From contig LUGG01000025.1 of assembly GCA_001683735.1 (NCBI GenBank), positions 248,001-312,000 on the forward strand: a DNA stretch of 64,000 nucleotides, given 5' to 3'. This stretch comes from Grifola frondosa. Lineage: Eukaryota; Basidiomycota; Agaricomycetes; Polyporales; Grifolaceae. Shown in pieces: positions 35,373-48,163 of this stretch (its first letter is position 1; each line of letters opens with the position of its first letter). The notes below the pieces were generated by a model. The model was not told the origin of the DNA, ran no database searches, and saw nothing but the letters and a program-made list of their open reading frames with translations. The position numbers and the translations under genes are program-made.

Positions 35373-38300
35373 TCACTCCTCGTCATCGTCTGGTGGATGT
35401 ATCATGCGCGCCTCGTTCTCCTCGTCATCCTCGTCTCCCGCTTTCCAGTATTTTCGTCCACCTGGAATGCCGCCCACACCATCTCAATTTCGGGACCGTC
35501 GATCATCATCGCTAATAATTCCTTTGACATATCTACAATACACGTGCAATTTTGGCATAAGTCGGATATCCAACAATGTGGAAGATGGAACCCACCTGCC
35601 ATCTGCTCCAGCTGAAGCTGATTCCTCTCCCCCACCCACTCGGGGGTATCTGCATAGCTTAGTCTGCCCATAGTAACAGTAAACATGTGCGAGATGCCGT
35701 GGAAGAAGCGATTTTGCACGAGTATCAGCTTCTGGCGCAGGTTGAACCTCGAGCTGCCTCCCAACACGAGATGATATAGGAGCGACACTGTACGTGTCGT
35801 CGTCTCGATGATACTATACATTCCTATCTGTGAGAAATTCAGGTAGGTCCAGCGGAACGATAGACATACGACGTTATCGAAGAAGCTGAGTTGATCAAGG
35901 TCTCATCTTCTTCCCATATTGGATTCGTCAGATTTGTGAGGAAGAGCACAATGGCAGGAATGAGACTTTGGGATTGAAGCAAGACTTTTATAGCGTCTGC
36001 ATGTACCACAGACAGGGTCGCGATGAATGTAAGGATGGCTTCTCTGAGGAGGTCGCCCTAATCTCCATGAGGTTGTGGATCAGTAGGACCGATCACGGAT
36101 TTACATAGACCTTACCTCTGTTCCATTACGGCTTGAGTCTACTAGATAAAACGCCATCTGCTCAATGTGTGGAATGGCACTCAAATCTTTTGCCTGTTCT
36201 TCTGATGCGTCCGGATCAGGGAAAGATAGAAAATATCGAAAGAGACTACGATCTGCGATTCTGCGCTCAGCACATAACACTCAATCCTGTAACAGCGTAA
36301 CCTACGGGACGCCAGAAGAGCTAGTGCGCGCATTGCGCGATGCAGCAACCAGGTCGGATGCGGGGGAGCTAACAACGTGGTCAATACTTTTGGCGATCGT
36401 GGTATAATGGATAACCTATGATAATATGCATCAGTACCATATTAGCGAGATACTCAACAATCTCACCGCGTTACGAGTTCCTCAGGAATATTCCAACACA
36501 GCGCCTCAAGGAGACCGACAGCCTGCTTTGCAACAGAGGTCACCTCTTCGCTAGCGTCCTTCTCGGGATAAGTGAGGTGCGTTCGTACAACATCACACAA
36601 CATCACAAGGATCTCTGGAGACATATCTTGGAAACTGTCTCGTTGATCAAGTGGTGAAAGGGATAACGATGTAAACGATGGAAGAGAAGCTGCTAGAACT
36701 CGGAGAAGATTCAGCAACGCCGTGAGGGCGGGTATCTAATTTCAAGTTCAAAAATCTATCGAACGTAAAGACAAAGGAACAGACCTGTGAAGCATCGGAA
36801 AGAATTCGGCCCATCTTAGCCAAGGTATGTTCTATCGTATGAATGACGGCATCGCTATCATCATTCATCGTGGAAGCAGTGCTTAAGTTTTCTAGTAGGG
36901 TAGCACACAAGCTGGAGTATTCTTCTGTGCCCATCGGTGAGGCAGGTGCCACGGAACTCATGAGCATCTGAAACGTCATAACTCTATATGAAGCCATTCT
37001 GTGAGTGAAGACAATCCGGTGCAGCTACGAAGGCGAAGAGTATCAGAGGTGATGATTTTCTGGAATAAAAACACATCACCTCATTCGCCCAGTTTGGAGG
37101 GTCAAGAGTTTCGTGGACTTCACAAGACTGAATGTCATGCTCATGCTTAATTTCCTCAACCATATCTATGTCGGCTGGTTGAAGGAGTCCGCCTGGCACA
37201 ATGCCGCCACCTGGCTCCATGACCACATCGTTTGCGGCAGGAATATCAATGTATTCCAAACTAGGAGTGGGCCTGGCCATCTGTAAGGGACTGGAAGGCG
37301 GGGAAGGGATCTCGTGATGCATGAAGTTGAGCTGGGATGTCTGCGGGATATGATGTTCTGCATCCACGATATCTGCGTCAAATTGACTTCCAGCTCGCTC
37401 TTTACCTTTACCCTTGAAGGACTGCGAAAGGTGAGACGACTGCAGTTGAAGAGTCGTATTTTGGAAAGCGTTATGGAATCCAGGTAGCTTCGAGGCGCTC
37501 TTTGCACTCTCAACGACTACTTGCTTCTTTTTTTGCGGACGGTCTGGGCTATTATCATCAACGGCGACACGACGCCGAGGACGCGTTGGAGTGCGCATGA
37601 GCGCGCTAGGGCCGTCGTCCCGCCCGAGCGTGTTCCATTGTCGGATTGGAGAAGGTACACTGATGGGTGAAGTCGGTTCTATATTGTGTATTTTCTTCGA
37701 ATGGGCGGAGAGAGAGGCCTTGCGCATAGATGTTTCTAATTCATGTTGCTATTCCACCCCCAATCATTAGAATAAAGGAATGAATGATTGATCAGAGAAT
37801 CTCACCTTGAAAGCATACTGAGTCTTCAGCCGATCCATCTCTTCCTTCATCTTCTCCTGCATTTGAACCTGCATTGCTTCCGCAGCCTCTTTAGCAGACT
37901 TGATTCGGGCTATTTCTGCTGCATGGTCTTGAGCTTTCTGGAGTGCAAGCTCTCAACAGAACACATAAATATTTATAGAATCACGACGCACCTTCTCGAT
38001 GCCCTTTCTTAAAATGCGCACTTCGCCCTCTTTTGCAAATCTAGCATCCTGCGCCTCTTTGAGAGCCTTCTCGGTTTCCTTCTGCATTCTACTAAGCTGA
38101 AAATGGGCGATTTCCAGGAGTTCATATTGCATGTGATGCAGGCTAGGCGTACCTCTGCTAGCTCTGTCCGCAATGTATCAAGCTCGAGACGCACACTCCG
38201 TTCACTTTGTCCTTGGCCAGGTACATGAGCAACTTGCTGCACATGAGGGCGTGTCACGCTCTGGGAAGACCGTATTGAAGAGGATGGTCGTAACGGAGGA

Positions 38301-38791
38301 TTTGAGCCTGTGCGTCTGAGTGCACTATGCTGAGGAGGATTTGCTACGGGTGTACTAGACCGTCGAGCCTGAACTGACTGATGAACGACACCTGTAGTTG
38401 GCACAGTGGTTCTGACAGTAGACAAGGGTTTTGTGGTGCTTCTTCGAGGTGGGTCTATTATCCTATCTTCACGGCGGGGGATATTCCAGTTGCTCCTCAA
38501 AGGAAGTTGCGACCCATCTAGACCATACGTGCCATCGTTCCGTATAGAAATCTCTGGGAGGTCTTCAAAGTCATCAAAGCTCGTAGATGTAGCGGTATTC
38601 CAGACATGGTTAACCTTCTGACGTTTAGCGGGAGGAGCGGAAGGAAGACTGGGATTCAGCTGAGCTGATAGTGTAGCTTGCTGGGTGAGCCGCTGAGATT
38701 CGATAAACTTGGCCTCCTCCTGGTCAAGAACGGCAATAAAACTAGCGTCGAGGTCCTCAGCGTCATCAAAGTAGTCATCCGAGTCCTGCAT
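35373..38791 (-). CDS. ATRIP/Rad26 (Lcd1/Ddc2) checkpoint protein
   Basis: ATRIP partners the ATR/Mec1 kinase and recruits it to RPA-coated single-stranded DNA after replication stress. The N-terminus has the acidic segment typical of the RPA-binding end (MQDSDDYFDDAEDLDASFIA, VLDQEEAKFI). Next come a disordered Ser/Pro region and a coiled coil over several exons (LELDTLRTELAEV, RFAKEGEVRILRKGIEK, MKEEMDRLKTQYAFK), then basic sequence (TPTRPRRRVAVDD, DRPQKKKQVV) and a long helical-repeat C-terminal half (ALTALLNLLRVLAASLPSFT, DASEEVTSVAKQAVGLLEAL, HRAMRALALLASR, VGERNQLQLEQMA). The tail DDEENEARMIHPPDDDEE is reached after one base is restored near 35450. Length of about 1,000 residues and layout fit fungal Rad26/ATRIP. 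ACGCGT-type boxes sit about 80-110 bp upstream. Confidence 0.78.
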
Positions 38792-38868
38792 GGGGTGCTA
38801 TTGTGACATTCCAATGAAGATGCAGAACAAAGGATATGGAGGGAGGTCGGCGTCTGCGCGAGCCACCG

Positions 38869-38899
38869 ACGCGTTCTCCCCGTGATCGCTTTCACGCGA
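38869..38899. promoter_or_regulatory. ACGCGT and ACGCGA boxes upstream of the ATRIP homolog
   Basis: A perfect ACGCGT lies at 38869-38874 and ACGCGA at 38894-38899, followed directly by cgcgcgcgt, 78-108 bp upstream of the ATG at 38791. The arrangement resembles that upstream of DCC1 and is consistent with G1/S control. Confidence 0.45.
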
Positions 38900-39368
38900 C
38901 GCGCGCGTGTCAACGCCATTTATCCACGCGAATTTGTTACACAAATTGATTCTTCAGACAGCCTAGCGTAAAGATAATACTTGTATGTATCATAATTCGA
39001 CATACTATAGAGTGCACCCATGAACAGCTGAGCTCATTGCCCGGACCACCACCAGCCTCTTGCCAGCAAAACGCGGCACCATTGAATCTGCGAGATTCAA
39101 GTGACAACTCGCTGCGTGCAATACCATGGCTGTCGCAAAATGTACCGTGCCAAGAAGTAGTCATCATCAAGCAATAAAGGTGGGGCCGGCGGCGGTGGCT
39201 CTGTGCACCATTCTCTCGGCGGACACATGCACCGGATACCCTGAGGCGAACGAGACGTACTGGCCAGAAGTCGCCTTCTGCATGTACGAAATGGCAGCTA
39301 GGAATTCAACCTGCGCTATCCGACAATGCGTATCTTGATCGCCCCTGTTCGGCTACGCGCTTCGAGGG
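38900..39368. other. Gap between ATRIP homolog and UPF2, no supported gene
   Basis: A 70-codon plus-strand frame (39126-39338, ending NSTCAIRQCVS) and an overlapping minus-strand frame are present; neither has motif or splice support. The stretch contains the ATRIP promoter and the UPF2 3' end. Confidence 0.4.
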
Positions 39369-42300
39369 CTACATGTACTTCGCATTAGCTCCCGCTCTTA
39401 TTGAACGTTGGAAGGTTTCACCTTTGAGCTCCTCGGCCTCTTCACGTTGCTCATAATTGAGAACAAGCCTCTTAAGGTGCTGTTGTTCGACCTTATCTTG
39501 CATTTGCGCGGTTCGAGTTTGGACCGCCAACGCAGATTCGGCTGGAATAGCAATTTGCCGTGTCTTGGTCAAAGTAAGATTGAGTGTTGTGGATCGCAAG
39601 TCATTGAGAAAGTAAATTGTACCTGTTGTTTAGTTCCTCGCTTAGTGAACAATGTGAAGTTCATGACTTCATGATCAGCGCTTCCATTGGCCGATGTAGC
39701 ATCCGTGTCTTCCTCCGCCTCTTCATTACGTTTCTTGCGCATGACGGAGGGCGGAAGAGTAGAGTCCCATAATGCCAGTGCAGTCTTCTTGTCGACCTTT
39801 CGCGACTCCGAAGAAGTGTCCGTGACCATCTTCGCAAGCTCCTTTGCAAACTCGGCATCATCATCTTCTGAAGGACCAGTATTCTCTTGCGCAGACTTCA
39901 GCACGACGGCTTCTGGGGATGGAGCACGTTCGTCGACCTGTTGAATGTCAGTGAATAAAGTGAATAAATCACAAGTCGATATGATAGTATTGCAATCGTA
40001 CGGGAGATTCCAACTGTGTCTGTTCATCTTCCTCCTCTTCCTCCTCTCCGGGTCTCTCATCTTCCTCACCGCTGTCTTCTCCGCTGTCATCACCTGCAGT
40101 GACTGATCGATTTATGTCAGACTCGAGGTTTAGCACCCAAGACGAGCAACCTACTCCCGGCATTCTGGTATGCATAGCTGAACAACTCATCGACGGCCAG
40201 AGCCGCCTCATCCAGTGTCTTGAACATAACTAATCTTGGTCTCACCGCCTAAAAACCATACGATAAGTTATATGCGGAATCCATCATATCTGATATGTGC
40301 CAACCTCAAGCGAATCGGTGACCATGAACTCAACGTCCATCGGAAGAGGTTGTTTGCAAAGAATTACAACTGGGAATTAAAATCAGGGTACAATGCGAAT
40401 ACTGATGATATATATCATACCTGGAAGAAAGTCAAAAAGGCATCAAGCTTTTTCTGCTGTGAACCGCGGTCGAAGCACATGCCACAAGTGTCAAGAAGAA
40501 CGCAGACGAGACGTATGCGGAAGAAATCGTCCGGCATATCAATCGTGCATGGCTGATTCGGGAATGGCCTACCCTCAGCTACATTTCACCAGTAAGTCAA
40601 CCGCACAGAACAAATAATGACCACTCACGATGGCCGAAAGTGACCAGTGTCCAGAGCATATCGAAAATCATCCCGGAACTGACTAGCCTATATATGTACA
40701 GCTCGCCTAGATATTTGATGGTGGCTAGCCGCCGTTGATTCAAACTGTAGATGTTATGCTCGAGGCCTCGCCTGATGTCTTCAAGCACCTGGTCGACAAC
40801 AGCAATGGAGAATGCGGCATGGTAGCGTTGCAGGTCGTACGTGAGCATCGCGAGTAGCGGGATGTTCCCGTACTTGAGCTTCCAAGGCTTCGTAAATACC
40901 TTGTAGAGCGTGCGCATCACCGTGTCGTCATCCCAGTCGAGTTTGCGCAGAAGTTTGAGCACCTTGTCGATAGTCTTCTTTGTAAGTACGTCATAAATGA
41001 GATGATGAATAAAGAGTTCCATAGGTGTACGCTCTTTCTCTTGCCTCGCTGCTCGCTCTGGAGGGTTGCACTGTGGAATAGAATGAGGGTAGAATGCAGC
41101 TATACAATGAGATCTGCCAACCTGATAATATGCGTTCTCTAGTAGCAATAGTTGCCTTTGGTCGAAGTGTTGCATGCTTTGTTTGCGGCGCATGAGTTCC
41201 ACCTTGTAATAGTATCCATGTCTATATTCTGCTGTGTAACAACTCGATAGGCACTCACCATCTTGCCGAATGGCTCTCTGGTATCGTCGCTCCTGAGCAA
41301 GAATCGTCCGCATCCCTCAAGTAGCAGCGCAATATTTTCTATGTTAGTGCCCGAGAAATCGTCGAGACACACTTTGAACATGTGCAATATGACGTGAGGA
41401 GGGATGACACGGAACTTCGTCAAATTGGAGAGGAAAGTAATGTTCTGAAGACCAAGTTAATAATGCGCTATCGAATTCGATTGGAACACTTACTCTCAAT
41501 CTGACTTCCGATAACTCCTTGACTACATTTTTCTTGCGTTGCAGGTAACGGAATTCTTCGTCGAGCTATGGCAATTTCAGTTCATACACTTCCAAAGCAA
41601 ATGGTGATAAACACTCACAACGGCGACAAGCTCAGTGCCGATATCAGGCATATACTTGTTCAGCGTAGCAATCAACCTAGAGTAATGAGGCAAAAGATCC
41701 GTTCGATTTTTTGGCACTTGGCTCATGAACTATCCGACAAAGGCATTGAACAGGTCGGTCAAGCGAGTTGTAATGACGCAGCGCACCTTCACAAGCCTTC
41801 TTCTAGCCGCCTTTGAGTTCAGGAAAGCAAAATCGACCGCAGCCTGATCAACCAGCGTGCGATTCGTGGCATCTGGAAGACGAGCTAGAAGTGCAGTAAG
41901 CAGTTGCGACGGGCCTTGAGGTGCCAGCTGAGGCGTTGTCGGTGGGGACATCTTAGGCGAACCCGGAGTGGGAGTGGGCGCACTGTTCACTCGAACGTCA
42001 GGAATGTTACACCGGCGATGAGCGACACTTCACATTGTCGCGGCATCTGAGACTCACTCATCAGTATCATCCTCACGGTTATCGGCGCCATCTTGAATAT
42101 TTCGTGCACCGGGCGCTGCACCCTCGTCCAGGACACCTGCAGCTTTCTGCAAACGCCCCTCCTCGTCCAACTTCAGTCCCGCCAGCTCCTCTTCCAGCTT
42201 GCGCACCTCCTCCTCGACCTTCTCCTTCTCCAGTTTCTCCTTCTCTGCGGCGTCCTCCTCCTCCCCCTCGACCTCTTCACCACTGAGCCCTAACACACTG

Positions 42301-43789
42301 CGGGGCACGTAATCTTTCAAGTCCGGAATATCTTCAAAGAACCGCCGTTCCTCTTCGTCCTCCCACTTTCCGCCTGTCGTCTCGTCAATGTCTGCGCCGA
42401 GGATACTACTTCCCGTATTGGTGCCGATCAATATGGACTCAGACTTCTGCGAAGCCGTCTTGAGTGCAGGCAGAGGGAGATAAAGCAGCTCCGACAGGCT
42501 GTGAAGAATGTCAGCTCAGACGCGGTTCACAGTGTCAAAAACAACTTACGTCTGACAGCTGGCCAGGAGCTTCTCGTAGCTCTTCGTCATCTTCTCATAC
42601 GCTTGTTGACGGTCCTCAAATATTTCACCAGAGCGAATGTACGCCTCATGATTGCGCCTATCTTGCTCTTGCAGCCGCTAGAAATAGTTGTTATAACAAA
42701 TCTGTGGTTTCTCCGATTTCTACTCACGTCATGCTCTATCACTAGCTTCTTAGCGACATTTTCGAAGTAGCCTTCGCACATTCGCTTGAAGCGGTCCCGG
42801 ATGTCCTTCTCAACTAGCTCATCTTCTTCCTTGAGCAGAGGCGGGCAAGTACTATCTGCACTCGCATGCGTACTCTCTTCGGTCGCGGCAGAAAGCGTAC
42901 CAGGCTCTGAGGTAGCGGAGATTTGCTTGTTCGATGCGGGAGGGACAATACCGAGATAAGGGCGAGAATAGGACTTGAGGAATGTCGATAGAAGGGGGAG
43001 GGACGACAACGTGGGGTCGTTCGACAGCTGAACCGCGATGTTTACGAACCTGCAGATAGCATATATGAACACTCACTCACCAGATCCCGCACGACTTTCA
43101 TAATCCAGTCGCCGCCACTTCTGTCTGGCGCGTCCTTGATGATCCCGACAAGTGCAAGCTCCGAGCAGACACGTAGTACTGGGCGTTGACGAGACACCCG
43201 CACCGTGTCTTCCTTCTCACGCTGTTCGGGAGACATTGCTGAAAGGGTGGCACGCGACGGCGGTGTTAACGTCATAGACAACGAGGATATCAGGGCAGGA
43301 GTAAAACTCTTCGGAAACCGACGATGCATAGCAGATATAATCTATTTAGTAACATCGACAACGCCTGTATTGTCAATTTCATCCTTACACTGACAGACAA
43401 GGTGGCACGCACCTCCACAGCACTCCAAACATCCTTCTCGGTTTTGCACCGCGCGATACCCTCCACTACGGCGCCAGCAATCTCATCGACGTATTTTTCC
43501 AGAGATAGGGCATCTATATCTTTGAGCAGTTGATCACGGTTCTCTGTGCCAAGTGATTGGCGTATACGCTTTATGAGGGCAGTGTGTCGTTTCAACGAAG
43601 AGTCCAGTGCTTTGGACGAATCTAGTGACGCATATAGGACGTCGTAATATGTCCCTCGTCATGCAGAACATTCCACATACCTTGCCCTGCGAGCTTTGAA
43701 TTGAGTTCCTTGAGGCCGGCTCGTTTCTGGCGACGGGCGTGCTCTTCATCGACTTTGGGCGGCGCGGACCCGTTTGGGATCACCTCCAT
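39369..43789 (-). CDS. UPF2: Nonsense-mediated mRNA decay factor Upf2/Nmd2
   Basis: Upf2 bridges Upf1 and Upf3 on exon-junction-marked mRNA and activates decay of transcripts with premature stops; it acts in the cytoplasm and contains three MIF4G domains. MIF4G-1: LDSSLKRHTALIKRIRQSLG to RPVLRVCSELALVGIIKD and LSSLPLLSTFLKSYSRPYLG. MIF4G-2: acidic linker (LEKEKVEEEVRKLEEELAGL) and LLTALLARLPDATNRTLVDQ onward, with LSEVRLRNITFLSNLTKFRV and FKVCLDDFSGTNIENIALLL. MIF4G-3: AYYQVGRSHCIAAFYPH, HLIYDVLTKKTIDKVLKLLR, KLDWDDDTVMRTLYKVFTKP and ATIKYLGELYIYRLVSSGMI. The acidic Upf1-binding region follows (PGEEEEEEDEQTQLESP), ending KRLVLNYEQREEAEELKGET. The start at 43789 gives MEVIPNGSAPPKVDEEHARR. Many short introns; overall length of about 1,150 residues fits the family. 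Confidence 0.92.
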
Positions 43790-45125
43790 ACCGTTCAACT
43801 TGGTATCGGATGAATGGGAGGCGAGAAAATGTGTATTGAGACTTGGGAGATACTCGGGTCAAGTGGGGGAGAATGCAGTGCAAAGCTTACATGAACCAGC
43901 TGCTGTACTTGATATGTCCGGAAACGACCCCGCTCTAAACTGGGAAACTGGCTATCACAGTTGTGTAAAATAAATAAATATTATAATTATGATGACAACA
44001 CACAATACGTATGTAGTCTTCCGCGCAATACAATATATAGGAATTACACTGCAGAAGTCTATTGAATTGATCCGGCTCAGATAATATTCTTACATTTGGA
44101 GGATCTGCCCATATTCCTAACTGACTCCTCATTATCGGACCCGCTACTTACCCGCTGCTCCAGGCTCTTGAGCTTCGCTGGTAATCGGCGACTGGCACAG
44201 TCCCATAGTCTTCATTGAGACCACTTGCATGCGAACTTCGAAGCTTTCCTGCAAGTGCTGTGAAGCACTCCCGGTCATGATGTCAGGTGTTCTTCAAAGG
44301 CCACAAGCTAACGCTGCGTATATGCCTCTCAGGTATGTGTAACTGAATGTCATTGTGGGATTGAGATCTTGAAGCATTTCCAGGTCGTTGAAGTGAGCCA
44401 TATTTCCTTTTTCACCAAAGTCCGAATATTCAGCGAGTCTTCCAGACAATTGCAACCTCATCCAGTCTTCAGGAGTCTCGACCGGCTTCGACAGTTAAAC
44501 GGCACACTTGCGCTCTGACACAGACCCAGGAGGTCCGCGTGTTGAACGATCGCACCTAAGAACCCGAAACATGCTGCCAACGTTTGGATGTGTGAAGGCC
44601 ACCCATACCTCTTATAAGCTGACCTGTATTCTATCTGCTCTATTGGAGACTTGCCGTGGTCCTTTCGTGCTTCTTCGTCATCTTCTGTGCATCCACTTCT
44701 CCGCAGTTTGTCCGCTCATCTCCTTCGACTTCCGGCCCAGAGCTAGCTGTACACGCGTTGTTATCAGTAGGCAGCAAACTATACACTGGTCTAAGCCAAT
44801 CTCGCTTCGATCTACTTGGTTCCGCACCAGACTGCAATCTGTCACCCTCAGCAGTGTTCCTGGCCAGCCATGCTCTCCTCCCCATCTCGTCTGTGCCCGG
44901 CACGACTCCGGCGTTCTTGCCGGTCCCCTCTCGCCTGCGGAAGTTGCGTAAACTCAAACGTAGCAACGCGAAAACAGCCGACAGCAGTGTGCTGAACACG
45001 TTGAAGCTGACAACCCGCCGATTTAATAACATGCAGCCTCGCAGCTGCGCGCAAGGGCCCACACCAAATCTATAATCGTATCCACTCTAATCAGAGAACT
45101 TACTCACACCGCCTCCCTCGCTCTC
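43790..45125. other. Region without a confident gene; possible small unknown on minus strand near 44.1-44.7 kb
   Basis: On the minus strand at about 44340-44490 there is a protein-like stretch (TPEDWMRLQLSGRLAEYSDF, MAHFNDLEMLQDLNPTMTFS), and a 45-codon ATG-to-stop frame at about 44278-44141 (MTGSASQHLQESF). They may be exons of an unknown or decayed gene. At 44.5-45.1 kb both strands are open for about 140 codons, so strand cannot be decided and neither frame resembles a family. Confidence 0.3.
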
Positions 45126-46656
45126 ATGCACACAGAGCCCCCACATGAATCTCCACCAATGCCTGTGCCGCCAATGCCGCCCTCACAGGATAATCTTGCG
45201 GCATCGATGAGCCCACGCTCCTTCGCATCCTTTTCACCTCTTGCAGGAGACGCGGCCGTTGAGTAAGCCCTTTCTGTTGGCCGCCACCACGCCTGCATGC
45301 CCTCCGTTCACACCTACCGTTCTCTCAGGTATGACCTGATGCACGAGCTGCGCGAAGCAGCGTCATCGCCGACGCCGATTAACGAGCTTCTTCGGGACCC
45401 CGTCGTGCTCACGACCCTCCTCGGGCACCGCAGGAAGTCGCGGCGCGGCTCCTCTACCTCGCAGCAGCGTGGCCGTGAGCCTGAGCGCGAGAGGGACTCA
45501 CATCAATCCAGCAAGAATAGTAGCCGGACAAGGGATCCGCGGCGGCGAGAGAAAGACACCTCTGACGGTGCAAGCATCCTCACACATGTCCTCGCGGAAG
45601 AGGAGCGCCAAGCGCGGCACCTCAAGGCGGTCCTCCGACAGACAGGGGAGCGGCTGGAGCAAGAGCTTCGTCGTGCGGACCAGGCAGAGACTCGTGCACG
45701 TACGGCGGAGGCTCTCTCGCGCGACGCCGGGACGCGTATCGCCGCGGCGGAAGCAGGACGGCACCTGGCGGAGATTGAGGCAACGCGAGCGCAGGAGGAG
45801 ACGCGGCGAGTGCAGATGCTGGCGGAGACAACTGAGCGCGATCTGCGTCGTTCGGAAAAGGAGATCCAGCGCCTGGAGCGCCTACGTAGCGAGACAGAAC
45901 AGAGCCTTGCAGAGGCGCGGGACGTCGCGCGCAAGGCGCAACAAGCATTAAGGGAATACCAGGCACGGGAAGAGGGCAGAGAGGAAGGGCGACAGCTGGA
46001 GGTGCGGAGAAGGTACAATGATGGGCGTGATGATGGGTACGAGGACGGACGTGCTGAAGGGTTTGAGGCTGGCTACGCAGAGGGGCTCGAGGCCGGAAAG
46101 GAAGAGGGCATTGAAGCTGGAAGATCAGAGGGCTATAGCGCGGGGCGGTTGACTGGCTTCGACGAGGGCAAAAAGGCTGGATGGTCTGAAGGCTACAATG
46201 AGGGCATGGAGCAAGGTCGGAAGGAGGAGCGCGCTCGCGCTCTGGAGGCCTTCGATAAATTCATCGACTCGGAACTGGACCGCCGCAGCGTCAATACCTA
46301 CTACACGGTGCGTGTATGCTCCCACGTCTTGAGTCTATGTTGGAAAAGTAACAACGGATGGACTTCAGGAAGATGAACGCACCCAACGGTGGGTCGAGAA
46401 GCAGATGAAGGAGCCGTCTCCAAAGCCTATGCGAGAACCTCTTCCCCAGCCTCCTCGTAATCGTTCTCCGAACTGGTTAAGGGAGCCTTCTCCTCGCCGT
46501 GTGAGAGAGCCTTCCCCTCAACCAGTCAGAGAATTGTCTCCTCAGCCAGTTAGGGAGCCATCACCACTTCCGAAGCCGGTATGGCTACATCGTCGGTTGC
46601 AATATCCACAGGATGCAGGCGCAACATCTCGACCACCTCCGGCGCTGCAGAGATGA
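45126..46656 (+). CDS. Coiled-coil protein with EGxxxG repeats and a REPSPQPV tail, unknown function
   Basis: Exon 1 (45126 on) encodes a Pro/Ser-rich N-terminus (MHTEPPHESPPMPVPPMPP). A short intron (gtaagc...ctctcag) splits GAG|TAT, giving EYDLMHELREAASSPTPINE, a conserved-looking module. An Arg/Glu-rich coiled coil of about 150 residues follows (LKAVLRQTGERLEQELRRAD, RLERLRSETEQSLAEARDVA). Next is a segment of about 75 residues in which Gly recurs every fourth residue (GFEAGYAEGLEAGKEEGIEA), then LEAFDKFIDSELDRR. After an intron (gtgcgt...cttcag) the last exon encodes seven 8-residue repeats around REPSPQPV. Codon use is strongly GC3-biased in exons 1-2, less so in the last. No enzymatic motif; a structural or scaffold role is inferred. 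Confidence 0.7.
46012..46235 (+). repeat. Gly-every-fourth (EGxxxG) protein repeat
   Basis: Within the coiled-coil gene, codons for Gly recur with a 4-residue period over about 70 residues (DGRDDGYEDGRAEGFEAG onward), mostly as (E/D)G(x)xxG. GxxxG spacing places glycines on one face of a helix and allows close helix packing, as in the N-terminal part of flagellar FliH-like proteins. The DNA is a degenerate 12/24 bp periodicity (ggnnnngaggnn). Confidence 0.65.
46405..46590 (+). repeat. 24 bp degenerate tandem repeat encoding REPSPQPV-like units
   Basis: Seven consecutive 8-residue units can be read: KEPSPKPM, REPLPQPP, RNRSPNWL, REPSPRRV, REPSPQPV, RELSPQPV, REPSPLPK. The repeated SP and RxxSP give many potential proline-directed phosphorylation sites and SH3-like PxxP contacts. 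The DNA units (ga/gagccttctcctcagccagt) are similar enough for slippage. Confidence 0.75.
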
Positions 46657-48163
46657 CAACCAACAGCTAATGACTATGGAGATCGGATGTGATGCGGGTT
46701 TATGTCTCGCAGGGTACATTTCAGGCAGCGTAACATATGAGGACGGTTCATGGAAGGACCACTTATTTAGTAGATGTAATTGCGGACATCATCGAGCAGT
46801 TAATCGTCTGTTGGCCATGCGGATATGGTCGTTTAGCGTCGAATCGCAGAAGTAGGTAGTCGGCAGTTAAGAACCAATAAAGCGCGAGACTTCAAAGCTT
46901 CATATGGCGTTGAGGACACCGAGAATTGCGGATCCTTCATACATCCAAAGGAGGCGACGATAGAGCGCAACACAGCGACACCGCGAAGAGTACGAACACT
47001 CGTAGGCATGATCGCATCAACCTTCCGAGATCGCAGTAAAGTGCAACACAGCATCCAGGCTCTTTTGCATTTATTTCGGAGTCGACAATACGTGTGGCTC
47101 GGTACCCAATCAACCCGAGAAGGACAGCAATGCGCTGATCACATCTATGTCGACAGGAGAGGCTGTGGACATGACTCAACATTGCTGAGCTGGCCAAACC
47201 AGAACTGAAGATCCGGCGTAAAAACTGATCAGGAGTACAGCAAGCAGATGACACCGGTGTAGTTAGATATTAGAACATTGCAATGGCTATGCGAAGCTGC
47301 GGTGGTCAAGGCACCAAATCATCTGTGAAAGAACCGAGAAGACCGTTGTCCAATGCCTAACTGTGTGAAATCAAGCGAACACATTTTGAGTTCATCATCA
47401 CATTCAGCTGCTGCTTCGTGGCACAACTCACCATTCAAATTCCGTCAGAAGTGGTCCCGACGACCATATGGACAGCGGCGATAGGATAAATACTAGTGAC
47501 TCACAGCAGACAGTTCATCACGCTCCGAATGAAACCTCACGCATCACGAAAGGACCATACTTGGTGACGGATTATTATCGAGGGCCCAAAAACCTGAAGC
47601 AATATGAACGTAGCAAGGCTCAAGCAGCCGTGGTCAAGTACTGATGAGATGTTCAGCCTAGAGACTTGGGGGAGACACGGTGCCAAACTAATGAGGGAGG
47701 TAAATAATCATGGATTTTGTCTTAATATACATATTATGTAATATACGTCACACTGTCCTCCAATCACCGAACAGAGCAACGTGCGTTGAATATGAAATTA
47801 ATATTATTTCACTATTGGTTTTCTCCTTGGTGAGTGGTCACTGACAGCCTGAGATCTGCCATTAATGCGCTAGTCCCGGGCCACTGAGGGGTTGGCAAGG
47901 CATGCATCAGTCCTCCACAGAGCTGAAATCACTGCTGATCGAAGGCATTTGAGCAGTCGGGGCAGTGCGCCCAAGAACAGAAGAAATGTGGGAGAAGAAA
48001 ACAGCGCTGAGATTTGTGTTGATGAGATGATCATTATGATGGATCTTGACGGACAGTCGACGCCGGACATCCTTCAAGTACCACTCTTTCCCCCTCCTCA
48101 TCCACGTTTCCCTCCTAGTTGATCTCGACCACGCAACTTGGTGTGCGCACCCGATAGCTCAAC
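46657..48163. other. 1.5 kb without a supported gene
   Basis: Only short open frames (under 110 codons) are present on either strand, without motifs or splice partners. AT content rises near 47700-47830. I see no terminal repeats or transposon-like ends. It may hold a decayed gene or long regulatory sequence for the gene at 48164. Confidence 0.45.

Noticed and set aside
45498..46018. Long minus-strand Arg/Ser-rich frames opposite the coiled-coil gene
   Set aside because: Antisense shadow of a GC3-biased exon; the sense frame has coiled-coil and repeat structure.
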